Of a DNA stretch of 64,000 nucleotides, positions 17,031 through 25,323 are shown piece by piece. Position 1 is the first letter of the stretch. Every line of letters starts with the position of its first letter. The position numbers were made by a program, and so were the translations under genes. The notes under the pieces were generated by a model, which saw nothing but the letters and a program-made list of their open reading frames with translations, was not told the DNA's origin and did no database searches. Source of the stretch: Desulfohalovibrio reitneri (GTDB lineage Bacteria; Desulfobacterota; Desulfovibrionia; Desulfovibrionales; Desulfovibrionaceae); assembly GCF_000711295.1 (NCBI RefSeq), contig NZ_JOMJ01000004.1, positions 1-64,000 of the forward strand, read 5' to 3'.

Positions 17031-19745
17031 TTACTTGGGCATGGCGGCCAGGACCTTCTCCGGACGGGCCGGGAGTTCCCGCACGCGCGCGCCGCAGGCG
17101 TCGGCTATGGCGTTGATGATAGAGGCGTGGGGGACGGTCAGGGGCAACTCGCCCACGCCGGACGCGCCGGTGGGGCCGTCCTTGCGCGGGGTCTCCACGT
17201 AGAGCAGCTCCATGTCGTCGGGGATCTGCTTGATGTAGGGGAAGCCCGCGCCGGTGAGGGTGGAGTGCTTCTTGATGTCCTCGAAGTCCTCGCTCAGCGC
17301 CAGGCCCACGCCCTGGGCCAGACCGCCGTAGTTCTGCCCGTCCACGACCAGTCTGTTGTTGATCTTGCCGGGGTCGGCCACCAGGACCATCTTTTCCACG
17401 TCCGTCTTGCCGGTGGCCGTGTCGACCGCCACCTCGGAGAGGAACACCGCGTACATGTAGAAGGCGAAGGGATCGCCCTGGCCGTTCTCGTCGCAGTTGC
17501 CGGCGGGGGCGCTCCAGGTGCCGCTGTAGCGCAGGTCCTTACCCGCGGACTGCATCTCCTCATAGGTCATGAAGCCGCCGTTCTTGCGCGCGGCCTGGAG
17601 CAGGTTCTCGCAGGCCACGGCCGCGGCGCGGCCCACCACCGCCTGGCTGCGGCTGCCGCCGGCCGGGCCGCCGTCCGGGCACTTCTCGGTGTCGTTGAGG
17701 ACCAGGTTGATCTTGTCGGGGCCGAGGTTCATGGGGCGCAAGGCCTCGTGCACGGTGCCCAGAAGGCCCATGTCCGCGCCCTGGCCGTGGTCCTCCCAGG
17801 TGGTGTAGGCGGTCACGGTGCCGTCGGGGTTCAGCTCCACGTCCACCTGGGCGGTGTCCGGGCCGTCCAGGCCCGCGCCGTACACGCCCACGGCCAGGCC
17901 CACGCCGCGCTTCACGCCGTTGGTGGAGTTGGCCTTGGCCCGCTTCTTGGCTTCGTCGTACTTGGGCTTGATGCGGTCCATCATCTCCTCGAGGCTCATG
18001 ACATCGGGAACCTGGCCCGTGGGCGTGGTGGAGCCTTCCCGGTAGATGTTTTTGTAGCGCAGATCGAAGGGATCCATGCCCAGCTTCTCCGCCAGCTCGT
18101 CCATGAGCACCTCGGAGGAGAACTCGGCCTCCGGGGAGCCGTAGCCCCGGAATGCGGAGCCCCAGGCGTGGTTGGTGCAGACGGTGCGGCCCATGCCCCG
18201 GATGTTGGGGATGTCGTAGCCCGCGCCGATGTACTGAGCGCCGCGCAGGGTCAGCAGGTCGCCGAACTCGGAGTAGGGGCCGTGGTCCACGCTCCAGTCG
18301 GTCTCCATGGCCTTGAGCTTGCCGTCCTTGTCCGCGGCCATGCGCACGTTCATGAAGAAGGGCGAGCGCTTGCCGGTGTAGGTCATCTGCTGGAAGTAGT
18401 CGTAGGACAGGAACACCGGGCGGCCGGTGGCCAGGGCGGCCACGCCCACCAGGGCCTCCAGCGTGGGGCTGAACTTGTAGCCGAAGGTGCCGCCGGTGGG
18501 GTTCTGCACCATGATCACGTTTTCCGGCTCCACCCCGAGACCCGGGGCGATCATGCCCAGGTGCAGGTTGAGGCCGATGGACTTGGACTGGATGACCAGC
18601 TTGCCGTTTTCGTTGGTGTAGGCGAAGCCCACGTCCGGCTCCATGGGCATGTGGGGCTGGCGGCCCACGTAGTAGTCGCCCTCGGCCACCACGTCGGCCG
18701 AGTCGAAGATGGGCTTGGTGTCCCCGCCCTTGGCGATTTTCTGCTCGAAGTAGACGTTGGGCGTGCCGGGATGGATCTCGATGGCGTCCTCGGCCATGGC
18801 CTCGGGGGCGCTCATGTAGGCGGGCAGCTCCTCCAGGTCCACCTTGACCTTCTTGGCCGCGGCCCGGGCGTTCTTCTCGGTGTCCGCGCAGACGATGGCG
18901 ATGGCGTCGCCGAACTGGTGGATCTTGGTGTCGCAGAGGATGGGCCGGTCCCAGCCGTCGCCCTTGTTGGTGGGGAAGGTGATGAGGCCGGTGATGCGGT
19001 TCTTGCCCTTGACGTCCTTGTGGGTCAGCACGGCGTGGACGCCGGGCATCTTCTCCGCTTCGGAGGTGTCGATGGACTTGATGTTGGCGTGGGAGACCTC
19101 CGCCTGCACCAGGGCCAGCTGCAGCGTCTCCTTGGGCATGGACAGGCCGAGGTCGCGGCCGAAGTCCCAGGTGCCCGTTACCTTGGCCTCGGCGCTGGGC
19201 CGGGGCATGGTGCCGCCCCAGACGTGGCCGTCCTCGGGCAGCTTGAAGGCCAGGTCCTCCATGCGCATCTCGCCGCGCACCACCTTGGCGGCGTCCATGA
19301 CCGCGTCCACCAGCTGCTTGTAGCCGGTGCAGCGGCAGGCGTTGCGGTGTTTCTGGAACCAGTCGCGGACGTCATCGCGGCTGGGCGAGGGGGTGGTGTC
19401 CAGCAGGCCCTTGGCGGCCATGATGAAGCCGGGGGTGCAGAAGCCGCACTGGGCCCCGCCGTGGACCATCCAGGCCAGTTGCAGGGCGTGCAGGCGGCCG
19501 GGCTGGCCCACGCCCTCGATGGTGGTCACCGCGGCCCCGTCGGCCACCTTCTTCATCTTAGTCACGCAGGAGCGGACCACCTTGCCGTCCATGATGACGC
19601 TGCAACAGCCGCACTGGCCCTGGCCGCAGCCGACCTTGGTGCCGGTGAGATGCAGTTGCTCGCGCAGGACGTTGGCCAGGGTTTCCTCCGGGTCGACCAC
19701 GAGCCGTTTCTCCAGCCCGTTGATCCACAAGGTACGCTTGAACAT
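17031..19745 (-). CDS. mop: molybdenum aldehyde oxidoreductase (Mop, xanthine oxidase family)
   Basis: A 904-residue enzyme, very close to the 907 residues of D. gigas Mop. The plant-type [2Fe-2S] cluster uses C40, C45, C48 and C60 (GCGQGQCGCC...RSC). The second cluster has QCGFCTPG and ACRCTGY. The Mo part has HMPMEPDV, GTFGYKFSPTLE, SAFRGYGSPEAE, GGSRSQAVVGRAA and the active-site Glu motif GASGVGELP. It oxidises aldehydes to carboxylic acids in the cytoplasm and carries MCD-type molybdopterin. Start at 19745 follows a strong GGGAGG. The MoeA-like gene precedes it by 35 bases. Confidence 0.96.
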   Translation of the reverse strand: MFKRTLWINGLEKRLVVDPEETLANVLREQLHLTGTKVGCGQGQCGCCSVIMDGKVVRSCVTKMKKVADGAAVTTIEGVGQPGRLHALQLAWMVHGGAQCGFCTPGFIMAAKGLLDTTPSPSRDDVRDWFQKHRNACRCTGYKQLVDAVMDAAKVVRGEMRMEDLAFKLPEDGHVWGGTMPRPSAEAKVTGTWDFGRDLGLSMPKETLQLALVQAEVSHANIKSIDTSEAEKMPGVHAVLTHKDVKGKNRITGLITFPTNKGDGWDRPILCDTKIHQFGDAIAIVCADTEKNARAAAKKVKVDLEELPAYMSAPEAMAEDAIEIHPGTPNVYFEQKIAKGGDTKPIFDSADVVAEGDYYVGRQPHMPMEPDVGFAYTNENGKLVIQSKSIGLNLHLGMIAPGLGVEPENVIMVQNPTGGTFGYKFSPTLEALVGVAALATGRPVFLSYDYFQQMTYTGKRSPFFMNVRMAADKDGKLKAMETDWSVDHGPYSEFGDLLTLRGAQYIGAGYDIPNIRGMGRTVCTNHAWGSAFRGYGSPEAEFSSEVLMDELAEKLGMDPFDLRYKNIYREGSTTPTGQVPDVMSLEEMMDRIKPKYDEAKKRAKANSTNGVKRGVGLAVGVYGAGLDGPDTAQVDVELNPDGTVTAYTTWEDHGQGADMGLLGTVHEALRPMNLGPDKINLVLNDTEKCPDGGPAGGSRSQAVVGRAAAVACENLLQAARKNGGFMTYEEMQSAGKDLRYSGTWSAPAGNCDENGQGDPFAFYMYAVFLSEVAVDTATGKTDVEKMVLVADPGKINNRLVVDGQNYGGLAQGVGLALSEDFEDIKKHSTLTGAGFPYIKQIPDDMELLYVETPRKDGPTGASGVGELPLTVPHASIINAIADACGARVRELPARPEKVLAAMPK

Positions 19746-19780
19746 GAAGACCTCCCTTTCTGTGTGCTTGAAATTACGGG

Positions 19781-20821
19781 TTAACGCTTGCCGAAGGGGC
19801 AGACGGGATAGCGGCAGGGCGAGCAACCGGCGCAGAAACCGCCGTGGCCCAGCCTGACGATGTCCCGGCGGGTGACGGGGGCCCCGGCCACAAGGCGGGG
19901 GATGATCAGGTCGAAAATGCTGGTCTGGTGGTACATGACGCAGCCTGGCAGGCCGACGAGGGGCACCTCGCCCTTGTAAGCCAGCATGAACATGGCCCCG
20001 GGAAAGGTGGGGGAGCCGTAGCTGACCACCTCGCCCCCGGCCATGCCGATGGCCGAGGGGCTCAGGTCGTCCGGGTCCACGGACATGCCGCCGGTGACGA
20101 CCACCATGTCCGCGCCCTCCGCGATGAGGTTCTCGATGGCGCTGACCGTCATGGCGATGTCGTCGGAGACCAGCACCTGGCGCGTCAGGGAGCAGCCCAG
20201 TCGCTCGAACTTGTCGCGCACCACCGGGCCGAACTTGTCCTTGATGCGGCCCTTGTAGATTTCGCTGCCGGTGGTCACCATGCCGACGCGCAGCTGCCGG
20301 AAGGGCAGGACCTCGATGAGGGGGCCGTGAGCGCAGATGTCCTCCACCGCCCGGATGGCCTCCTCCTGAATGACCAGGGGGACGATGCGGGTCCCGGCCA
20401 CGGGGCGGCCCGGGGCGACCTCCTGGCCGGTGTGCACCGTGGCCAGGACAACGTTCTCGATGGAGTTGACGCGGTCCAGGCGGTCCACGTCGATTTGCAG
20501 CAGGCCGTGGTATTGGGCCTGGAGGTTGATCCGGCCCTCGCTGGGCTCGGTTGGCTCCAGCCCCTTTCCTGCCACCGCCCCGGCGATGCGCCCGGCGGCC
20601 TCGTTCTCGTGCAGCAGCCCGTTTTCCAGGTTCAGGACGTAGAGGTGCTCCTTGCCCAGGTGCAGCAGCCGCTCGACGTCCTCGCCGCTGACCACGTGCC
20701 CCTTCTTGAAGGCCCGTCCCTTCCGTTGTCCGGGTATGATTTCCGTGATGTCGTGGCAGAGCACGGAACCCACGGCGTCCTCCACCGGAATCCTCCGCAG
20801 CCACCGGGAAAAGTCGGTCAT
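19781..20821 (-). CDS. MoeA-like molybdopterin-binding protein with cysteine tail
   Basis: A 346-residue protein with the MoCF/molybdopterin-binding domain of MoeA, MogA and CinA in its middle: VGMVTTGSEIYKGR near residue 185 and VVTGGMSVDPDDLSPSAI near 245, with the cofactor-binding GGMSVDPDD. VGLPGCVMYHQTS is near 300. The C-terminus has CAGCSPCRYPVCPFGKR, four cysteines spaced C-x2-C-x2-C-x4-C, which ordinary MoeA lacks. ATG at 20821 follows AGGAG. First gene of the mop operon; probably a dedicated metal-insertion or cofactor-delivery factor. Confidence 0.87.
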   Translation of the reverse strand: MTDFSRWLRRIPVEDAVGSVLCHDITEIIPGQRKGRAFKKGHVVSGEDVERLLHLGKEHLYVLNLENGLLHENEAAGRIAGAVAGKGLEPTEPSEGRINLQAQYHGLLQIDVDRLDRVNSIENVVLATVHTGQEVAPGRPVAGTRIVPLVIQEEAIRAVEDICAHGPLIEVLPFRQLRVGMVTTGSEIYKGRIKDKFGPVVRDKFERLGCSLTRQVLVSDDIAMTVSAIENLIAEGADMVVVTGGMSVDPDDLSPSAIGMAGGEVVSYGSPTFPGAMFMLAYKGEVPLVGLPGCVMYHQTSIFDLIIPRLVAGAPVTRRDIVRLGHGGFCAGCSPCRYPVCPFGKR

Positions 20822-21468
20822 GCACGCGCTCCTTTCGTGGTTCACGGCCCGGTTTTCGCAACGCATGGCGTGGCTGTGGGACCGTCTCCGGGGCACGTCG
20901 CGCGGGCTTGATCGCGGGGAGGCCGGACGCGACGGCGATACCTCTTCATTGCGGGGCCCTAGGCAACGGAAATGCCATGTGATCGATAGGCCATGATCCC
21001 GGCTTGTTATGTCTTGCATGGCATAAGTCAAAATGTACATAAAGGGTCAGTTTGACTCGGGCCATTCCGGTGGTTGGGTCAAAAACGGGACAGCGTCCTG
21101 GCGGCTCGCCAGCCGGGATGCGGGGCGGCGGAACGGCGGTGCCACCTGAGCGGACCAGCCCGCCAACGGCTTGCCCCAAGGCGGACGGCGCGGACGTTCT
21201 GACCATTGGATTCGGCCAAAGGCGGATTCGCGACCATTCCGGGCTTTGTTGCGATCCGATACGAATTGGTCAATACTCGCCACGGGATGGAGCGCCGGCG
21301 ATTCCATGAAAAGGGTTCCGCCCGGCGCGGGCGGTTTTCCTCCCGGAAGCCCGGCCGCCTTCGCCGGAGCCCCGGCGGCCATCCCCGCACAACGTCCGCG
21401 CGGCCTTCCCGCTTGAGTGCGCCTGGCCGCGACGGAGCGCGACACAGGGAAAACCGGGGGGTGGACTC
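20822..21468. other. 647-base divergent intergenic region
   Basis: It separates the mop operon (minus) from the binding-protein gene (plus). Besides the mop promoter-operator it holds a weak plus-strand pair TTGCGA (21249-21254) and AATACT (21272-21277), 17 bases apart. I saw no convincing gene, riboswitch or T-tailed hairpin in the rest; open frames here lack ribosome sites and look like compositional noise. Confidence 0.5.
21003..21031 (-). promoter_or_regulatory. candidate promoter and palindromic operator of the mop operon
   Basis: On the minus strand TTGACT (21026-21031) is followed 16 bases later by TAACAA (21004-21009), a weak -35/-10 pair. A near-palindrome TTATGtCtTGCAtGgCATAA (21007-21026, eight of ten pairs match) fills the space between them. 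A repressor there would block the polymerase. Molybdate or tungstate sensors (ModE, TunR) are known in sulfate reducers, but the factor here is a guess. Confidence 0.4.
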
Positions 21469-22452
21469 GTGATTCGCTCACATCGAGAACAGGCCGTCGC
21501 CCTGCTGGCCTCGGCCCTTCTTCTGCTCTTGGCCCCGGCGGCCGCCGGGGCCGTGGAGAAAGCCTCCCTGGTTCTGCACTGGCGGCCGCAAGCCCAGTTC
21601 GCGGGCATCTACACCGCTCTGCACAAGGGATTCTACGCCGAGGAAGGCCTCGATCTGGAGGTCATCCCGGGCGGCCCGGACATAAGCCCCGTAGGCATGC
21701 TGCTGCGCGGCCGGGCGGACTACGCCACCATGTTCCTCTCCGCCGCCCTGCGCCACCGGGGCGAGGGCGCGCCCATCGTCAACGTGGGGCAGATAGGCCA
21801 GGAGTCCGCGCTGCTGCTGGTGGCCAAGAGGTCCTCGGGCATCGAGCGCCTGGACGACCTGGACGGAGCCAGGGTCGGGACATGGAACGAGGACTTCCAG
21901 ATCCAGCCCCGGGCCCTGTTCGCGCGCGAGGGGCTGGACGTGGAGATGGTCCGCGTGTCGCCGAGCTTCGAGTTGTTCATGCGCGGCGGCGTGGAGGCGG
22001 TGACCGCCATGTGGTACAATGAGTACCATACCCTCCTGAGCTACGGCCTCACCCCGTCCGACCTGACGACCTTCTTCTTCAGCGACCTCGGGCTTGACAT
22101 TCCCGAGGACGGCTTCTACTGCCTGGAATCCACCTGGGAGCACGCCCCGGAGACAGCGCGAAAACTGGTCTCGGCCACCCTGCGCGGCTGGGAGTACGCC
22201 TTCGACCACCCCGGCGAGGCCCTGGAGATCGTCCTTGGGGTCATGAAGCGGTGCAACATCCGCGCCAACCGGATGCACCAGAAGTGGATGCTCTCCAAGA
22301 TGGAGGAGATAATCCGCCCGGATGACGCCGACGCCCTGTCGTCGGAATTGCGCCGTGGGGACTTCGAGTTCACCTCCGGGATGCTGCGCGACTGCGGCCT
22401 GCTGGACAAGCCCATGGACTACAAGGACTTTTGCAGGGGGCCGGCCCGATGA
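21469..22452 (+). CDS. periplasmic substrate-binding protein, NMT1/THI5-like
   Basis: A 327-residue protein with a signal peptide (hydrophobic run about 8-28 ending AAAGA). The NMT1/ABC-SBP domain is recognised by LHWRPQAQFAGIYTALHKGFY, the RGRADYATMFLSAAL segment and later RLDDLDGARVGTW. Relatives bind thiamine precursors, taurine, alkylsulfonates or nitrate; the ligand is not clear. The start is GTG at 21469 behind a GGGGGGTGG run. No ABC permease or ATPase is adjacent. Its stop overlaps the start of a SpoIIE phosphatase (ATGA), so it may serve as a ligand-sensing partner rather than a transporter part. Confidence 0.85.
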   Translation: MIRSHREQAVALLASALLLLLAPAAAGAVEKASLVLHWRPQAQFAGIYTALHKGFYAEEGLDLEVIPGGPDISPVGMLLRGRADYATMFLSAALRHRGEGAPIVNVGQIGQESALLLVAKRSSGIERLDDLDGARVGTWNEDFQIQPRALFAREGLDVEMVRVSPSFELFMRGGVEAVTAMWYNEYHTLLSYGLTPSDLTTFFFSDLGLDIPEDGFYCLESTWEHAPETARKLVSATLRGWEYAFDHPGEALEIVLGVMKRCNIRANRMHQKWMLSKMEEIIRPDDADALSSELRRGDFEFTSGMLRDCGLLDKPMDYKDFCRGPAR

Positions 22453-24380
22453 TCGGACGTGGAATAGCCTTCAAGTTGGCTGTCCTGACCCTGCTCCTGA
22501 CCTCGCTCATCCTGGCCGGGATTCTGGGCTACAACTACGTCTTTTCCAAGAACATCATCGAGGACCTGGCCGAGGAGAACGGCGAGAACCTGGCCAGGGC
22601 CACGGCCGGGCGCATCGGCGAGGTGTTCTCCTCCGTGCGCAAGGTGGTGGACAGCGTGGCCTACACCCTGGACGAGGGAGGCGTCACCCAGACCACCATC
22701 CGCGACCTCGGCAGGAGGGTGCTGCGGGACAACCCGGAAATCTACGGCACCTGCGTAGCCTACGCGCCGTACGCCTACGACCCCTCGGTCAAGTATTTCG
22801 CCCCCTACCAGTACCGCACGGAGGACGGCATCGCCTCCAGCCATCTCGGGGGGCCGGACTACCAGTACTTCTACATGGACTGGTACCAGCTCCCCATGGA
22901 GCTGGAAAAGCCGGTCTGGACCGAGCCCTACTTCGACAAGGGCGGCGGGCAGGCGCTGATGACCACCTACGCCGCGCCCTTCTCCATGGACGGGGAGGAG
23001 CCCTCGGGCGTGGTCACGGCGGATATCAACCTGGAGTGGCTGCAGGAGCTGGTGTCCGGCGTATCGGTCTACGAGAGCGGTTTCGTCTTTCTGCTGTCGC
23101 GGTACGGCGCCTACATCTCGCACCCGGACCAGGAACTGGTCATGAACGAGACCGTGTTCACCCGCGCGGAGGCGTTGGACAACCCCGGCCTGCTCGAGGT
23201 GGGCCGCCGCATGGTGGCGGGCGAGTCCGGCTTCGCCGAGGTGGACGGGCTGCCGGGCAGGGGGGAGTCGTTCATCTACTATCTGCCGCTGCCCGCGGAG
23301 CACTGGTCCCTGGGCGTGGTGCTGCCCAAGGACGAGCTGTTCGCCGGGGTGGTCAAGCTGACCCGGGAGAAGGCCCTTCTCGGCGGGCTGGGGTTCGTGG
23401 TGCTGGCGGCCTTCATGATCCTGCTGGCCAAGTCCATCACCCGGCCGCTGACCAAGCTGACCGCGGCCACGGACGAGATCGCCTCGGGCAACCTGGACCT
23501 GGAGCTGCCCGACATCCGCTCCCGCGACGAGGTGGGCGCGCTGGCCGACTCCTTCCGCTCCATGCGCGACTCCCTCAAGCGCCACATCGCGGACCTCACC
23601 GAGACCACCGCGGCCAAGGAACGCATCGAGTCGGAGCTTCGCATCGCCCGCGACATCCAGATGGGCATCCTGCCCAAGATATTCCCGCCCTTCCCGGACC
23701 TGCCGGAGTTCGACATCTACGCCTCCATCGAACCGGCCCTGGAAGTGGGCGGCGACCTGTACGACTTCTTCTTCGTGGACGACGACCACTTCTGCTTCCT
23801 CATCGGTGACGTGTCCGGCAAGGGCGTTCCGGCGGCCTTCTTCATGGCAGTCACCCGCACCCTGCTCACGGTGCGGGCGGAGGGCATGACCGACCCCGGG
23901 GCGGTGCTGGCCATGGTCAACGACGACCTGGCCGAGGAGAACGAGTCCTGCATGTTCGTGACGCTTTTCCTGGGAATCCTGAACATCCACGACGGCACGC
24001 TGCGGTACGCCAACGCCGGGCACAACCCGCCGCTGCACGTCAAGCGCGGCGGGAGGGTGGACTGGATACCCTCGCTCAGGGAGCCCATGGCCGGGCCGCT
24101 GCCGGGACTGAACTACTCCACCCGGACCATCGAACTGGCCGAAGGCGACACGGTATTCACCTACACCGACGGTGTGACCGAGGCCATGGACAGCGGCCAG
24201 GGGCTGTACACGGACGAGCGGCTGGAGCGGACCGTGGCGGACAACGCCGGACTTGGCCCAAGGCAACTCATCGCCGCCGTGGACGAATCCATCAAGGCCT
24301 TCACCGGCGGGGTGGCCCAGTCCGACGACATCACCATGCTGGCCATCCGCTACATTGCCCGCGAGGGGTCGAAGGAATAG
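22449..24380 (+). CDS. membrane sensor with dCache, HAMP and SpoIIE/PP2C phosphatase
   Basis: A 643-residue protein. TM1 (about 8-30) and TM2 (about 307-328) enclose a periplasmic dCache sensor (PEIYGTCVAYAPYAYDPS, YYLPLPAEHWSLGVV). HAMP follows (KSITRPLTKLTAATDEIASG). The cytoplasmic PP2C domain (about 395-640) has EVGGDLYDFFFVDDDHF, IGDVSGKGVPAAFFMA and NAGHNPPLHV, with the metal-binding aspartates present. Such phosphatases remove phosphate from anti-sigma-factor antagonists or similar proteins. No STAS protein is adjacent. Start overlaps the binding-protein stop (ATGA). Confidence 0.93.
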   Translation: MIGRGIAFKLAVLTLLLTSLILAGILGYNYVFSKNIIEDLAEENGENLARATAGRIGEVFSSVRKVVDSVAYTLDEGGVTQTTIRDLGRRVLRDNPEIYGTCVAYAPYAYDPSVKYFAPYQYRTEDGIASSHLGGPDYQYFYMDWYQLPMELEKPVWTEPYFDKGGGQALMTTYAAPFSMDGEEPSGVVTADINLEWLQELVSGVSVYESGFVFLLSRYGAYISHPDQELVMNETVFTRAEALDNPGLLEVGRRMVAGESGFAEVDGLPGRGESFIYYLPLPAEHWSLGVVLPKDELFAGVVKLTREKALLGGLGFVVLAAFMILLAKSITRPLTKLTAATDEIASGNLDLELPDIRSRDEVGALADSFRSMRDSLKRHIADLTETTAAKERIESELRIARDIQMGILPKIFPPFPDLPEFDIYASIEPALEVGGDLYDFFFVDDDHFCFLIGDVSGKGVPAAFFMAVTRTLLTVRAEGMTDPGAVLAMVNDDLAEENESCMFVTLFLGILNIHDGTLRYANAGHNPPLHVKRGGRVDWIPSLREPMAGPLPGLNYSTRTIELAEGDTVFTYTDGVTEAMDSGQGLYTDERLERTVADNAGLGPRQLIAAVDESIKAFTGGVAQSDDITMLAIRYIAREGSKE

Positions 24381-24408
24381 GGCCGCCGAGGAAGTCGGAT
24401 TGGCAACG

Positions 24409-24444
24409 AAAAAGGGCCGCCCCGTCGACGGGGCGGCCCTTTTT
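24409..24444. terminator. bidirectional terminator
   Basis: A 26-base perfect palindrome (GGGCCGCCCC and complement, 24414-24439) is flanked by five A on the left and five T on the right. It serves the phosphatase gene on the plus strand and the TauE gene on the minus strand. Confidence 0.93.
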
Positions 24445-24466
24445 CGCGGTGTATCGCCGCGCACCG

Positions 24467-25270
24467 CTAAAAGAAGAAGACGCTCAGGAGCATGCGGGTG
24501 CCAACGGCGAAGAGCAGCAGGGCGAATATTTTCTTGAGGGTGGGGACGGGCAGGGAGTGGGCCAGCCTGGCGCCCAGCGGCGCGGTGACCACGGACATGC
24601 AGACGATGCCCAGGAAGGCGGGCAGGTAGATGTAGCCGATGGTCCAGTCCGGCCGCCCGGCCACGCCGATGCCGTTGAGCAGGTAGCCCAGGGTGCCGGA
24701 CAGGGCGATGGGCAGGCCGATGGCCGAAGCGGTGCCGATGGCGGTCTGCATGACCACGTTGCACCAGGTGAGGAAGGGCACGGAGAGGGTGCCGCCGCCG
24801 ATGCCCACCAGCGCGGAGAAGATGCCGATGCCGTTGCCCGCGGCGAACATGCCCCCGAAGCCCGGAATCTGCCGCGAGGGGTGGGGCTTTTTGCCGGTGA
24901 GCATCTGGAAGGAAACGTAGTAGAGGAAGAGGCCGAAGAAGCCCTTGAGCACGTCGGTGCTCAGCAGGCTGGCGATCCACGCGCCGATGAAGGTGCCCAG
25001 CAGAATGCCCGGCGTGATGCGCCAGAAGACGTCCCACCGCACGGCTCCGCGCTTGTTGTGGGCACGGAAGCTGGAGACGGAGGTGAAGATGATGGTGGCC
25101 AGGGAGGTGCCCAGGGCCATGTGCAGGATGTGCTCGTGGGGGATGCCCTGCCAGGTGAAGGCGAAGGCGAGCATGGGCACGATGACCAGCCCCCCCCCGA
25201 TGCCCAGCAGCCCGGCCAGAACCCCGGCGAACGCGCCCAGGGCGATGTAGAGCAGGAAGGATTCGATCAT
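24467..25270 (-). CDS. TauE/SafE-family sulfite/organosulfonate transporter
   Basis: A 267-residue membrane protein with about eight helices. It shows the two TauE/SafE repeats with glycine-rich motifs: GVLAGLLGIGGGLVIVPML near residue 15 and ALVGIGGGTLSVPFL near 155. Family members export sulfite, sulfoacetate or related anions. The gene follows the FadR-type regulator by 53 bases, so the two are probably one operon and the regulator's ligand may be the transported compound or its precursor. A bidirectional terminator follows. Confidence 0.9.
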   Translation of the reverse strand: MIESFLLYIALGAFAGVLAGLLGIGGGLVIVPMLAFAFTWQGIPHEHILHMALGTSLATIIFTSVSSFRAHNKRGAVRWDVFWRITPGILLGTFIGAWIASLLSTDVLKGFFGLFLYYVSFQMLTGKKPHPSRQIPGFGGMFAAGNGIGIFSALVGIGGGTLSVPFLTWCNVVMQTAIGTASAIGLPIALSGTLGYLLNGIGVAGRPDWTIGYIYLPAFLGIVCMSVVTAPLGARLAHSLPVPTLKKIFALLLFAVGTRMLLSVFFF

Positions 25271-25323
25271 GGTCTCTCTCTTTGTTGGAAGCGTTGGAGT
25301 GGCGGTGTTGGTCTCGGCCGGGG

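Noticed and set aside
15069-19784. Very long plus-strand open frame (about 1,570 codons)
   Set aside because: It is antisense to the oxidoreductase and mop genes, whose proteins match known families residue by residue. Its product is a low-complexity Ala/Gly/His/Val sequence of the type given by the opposite strand of GC-rich genes.
21047-21468. Thiamine (TPP) riboswitch before the NMT1/THI5-like gene
   Set aside because: The conserved TPP elements were not found. A CTGAG at about 21149 has no matching partner segments.
21047-21481. 144-codon minus frame in the divergent region
   Set aside because: No ribosome site, Arg/Pro-rich composition, and no recognisable motif.
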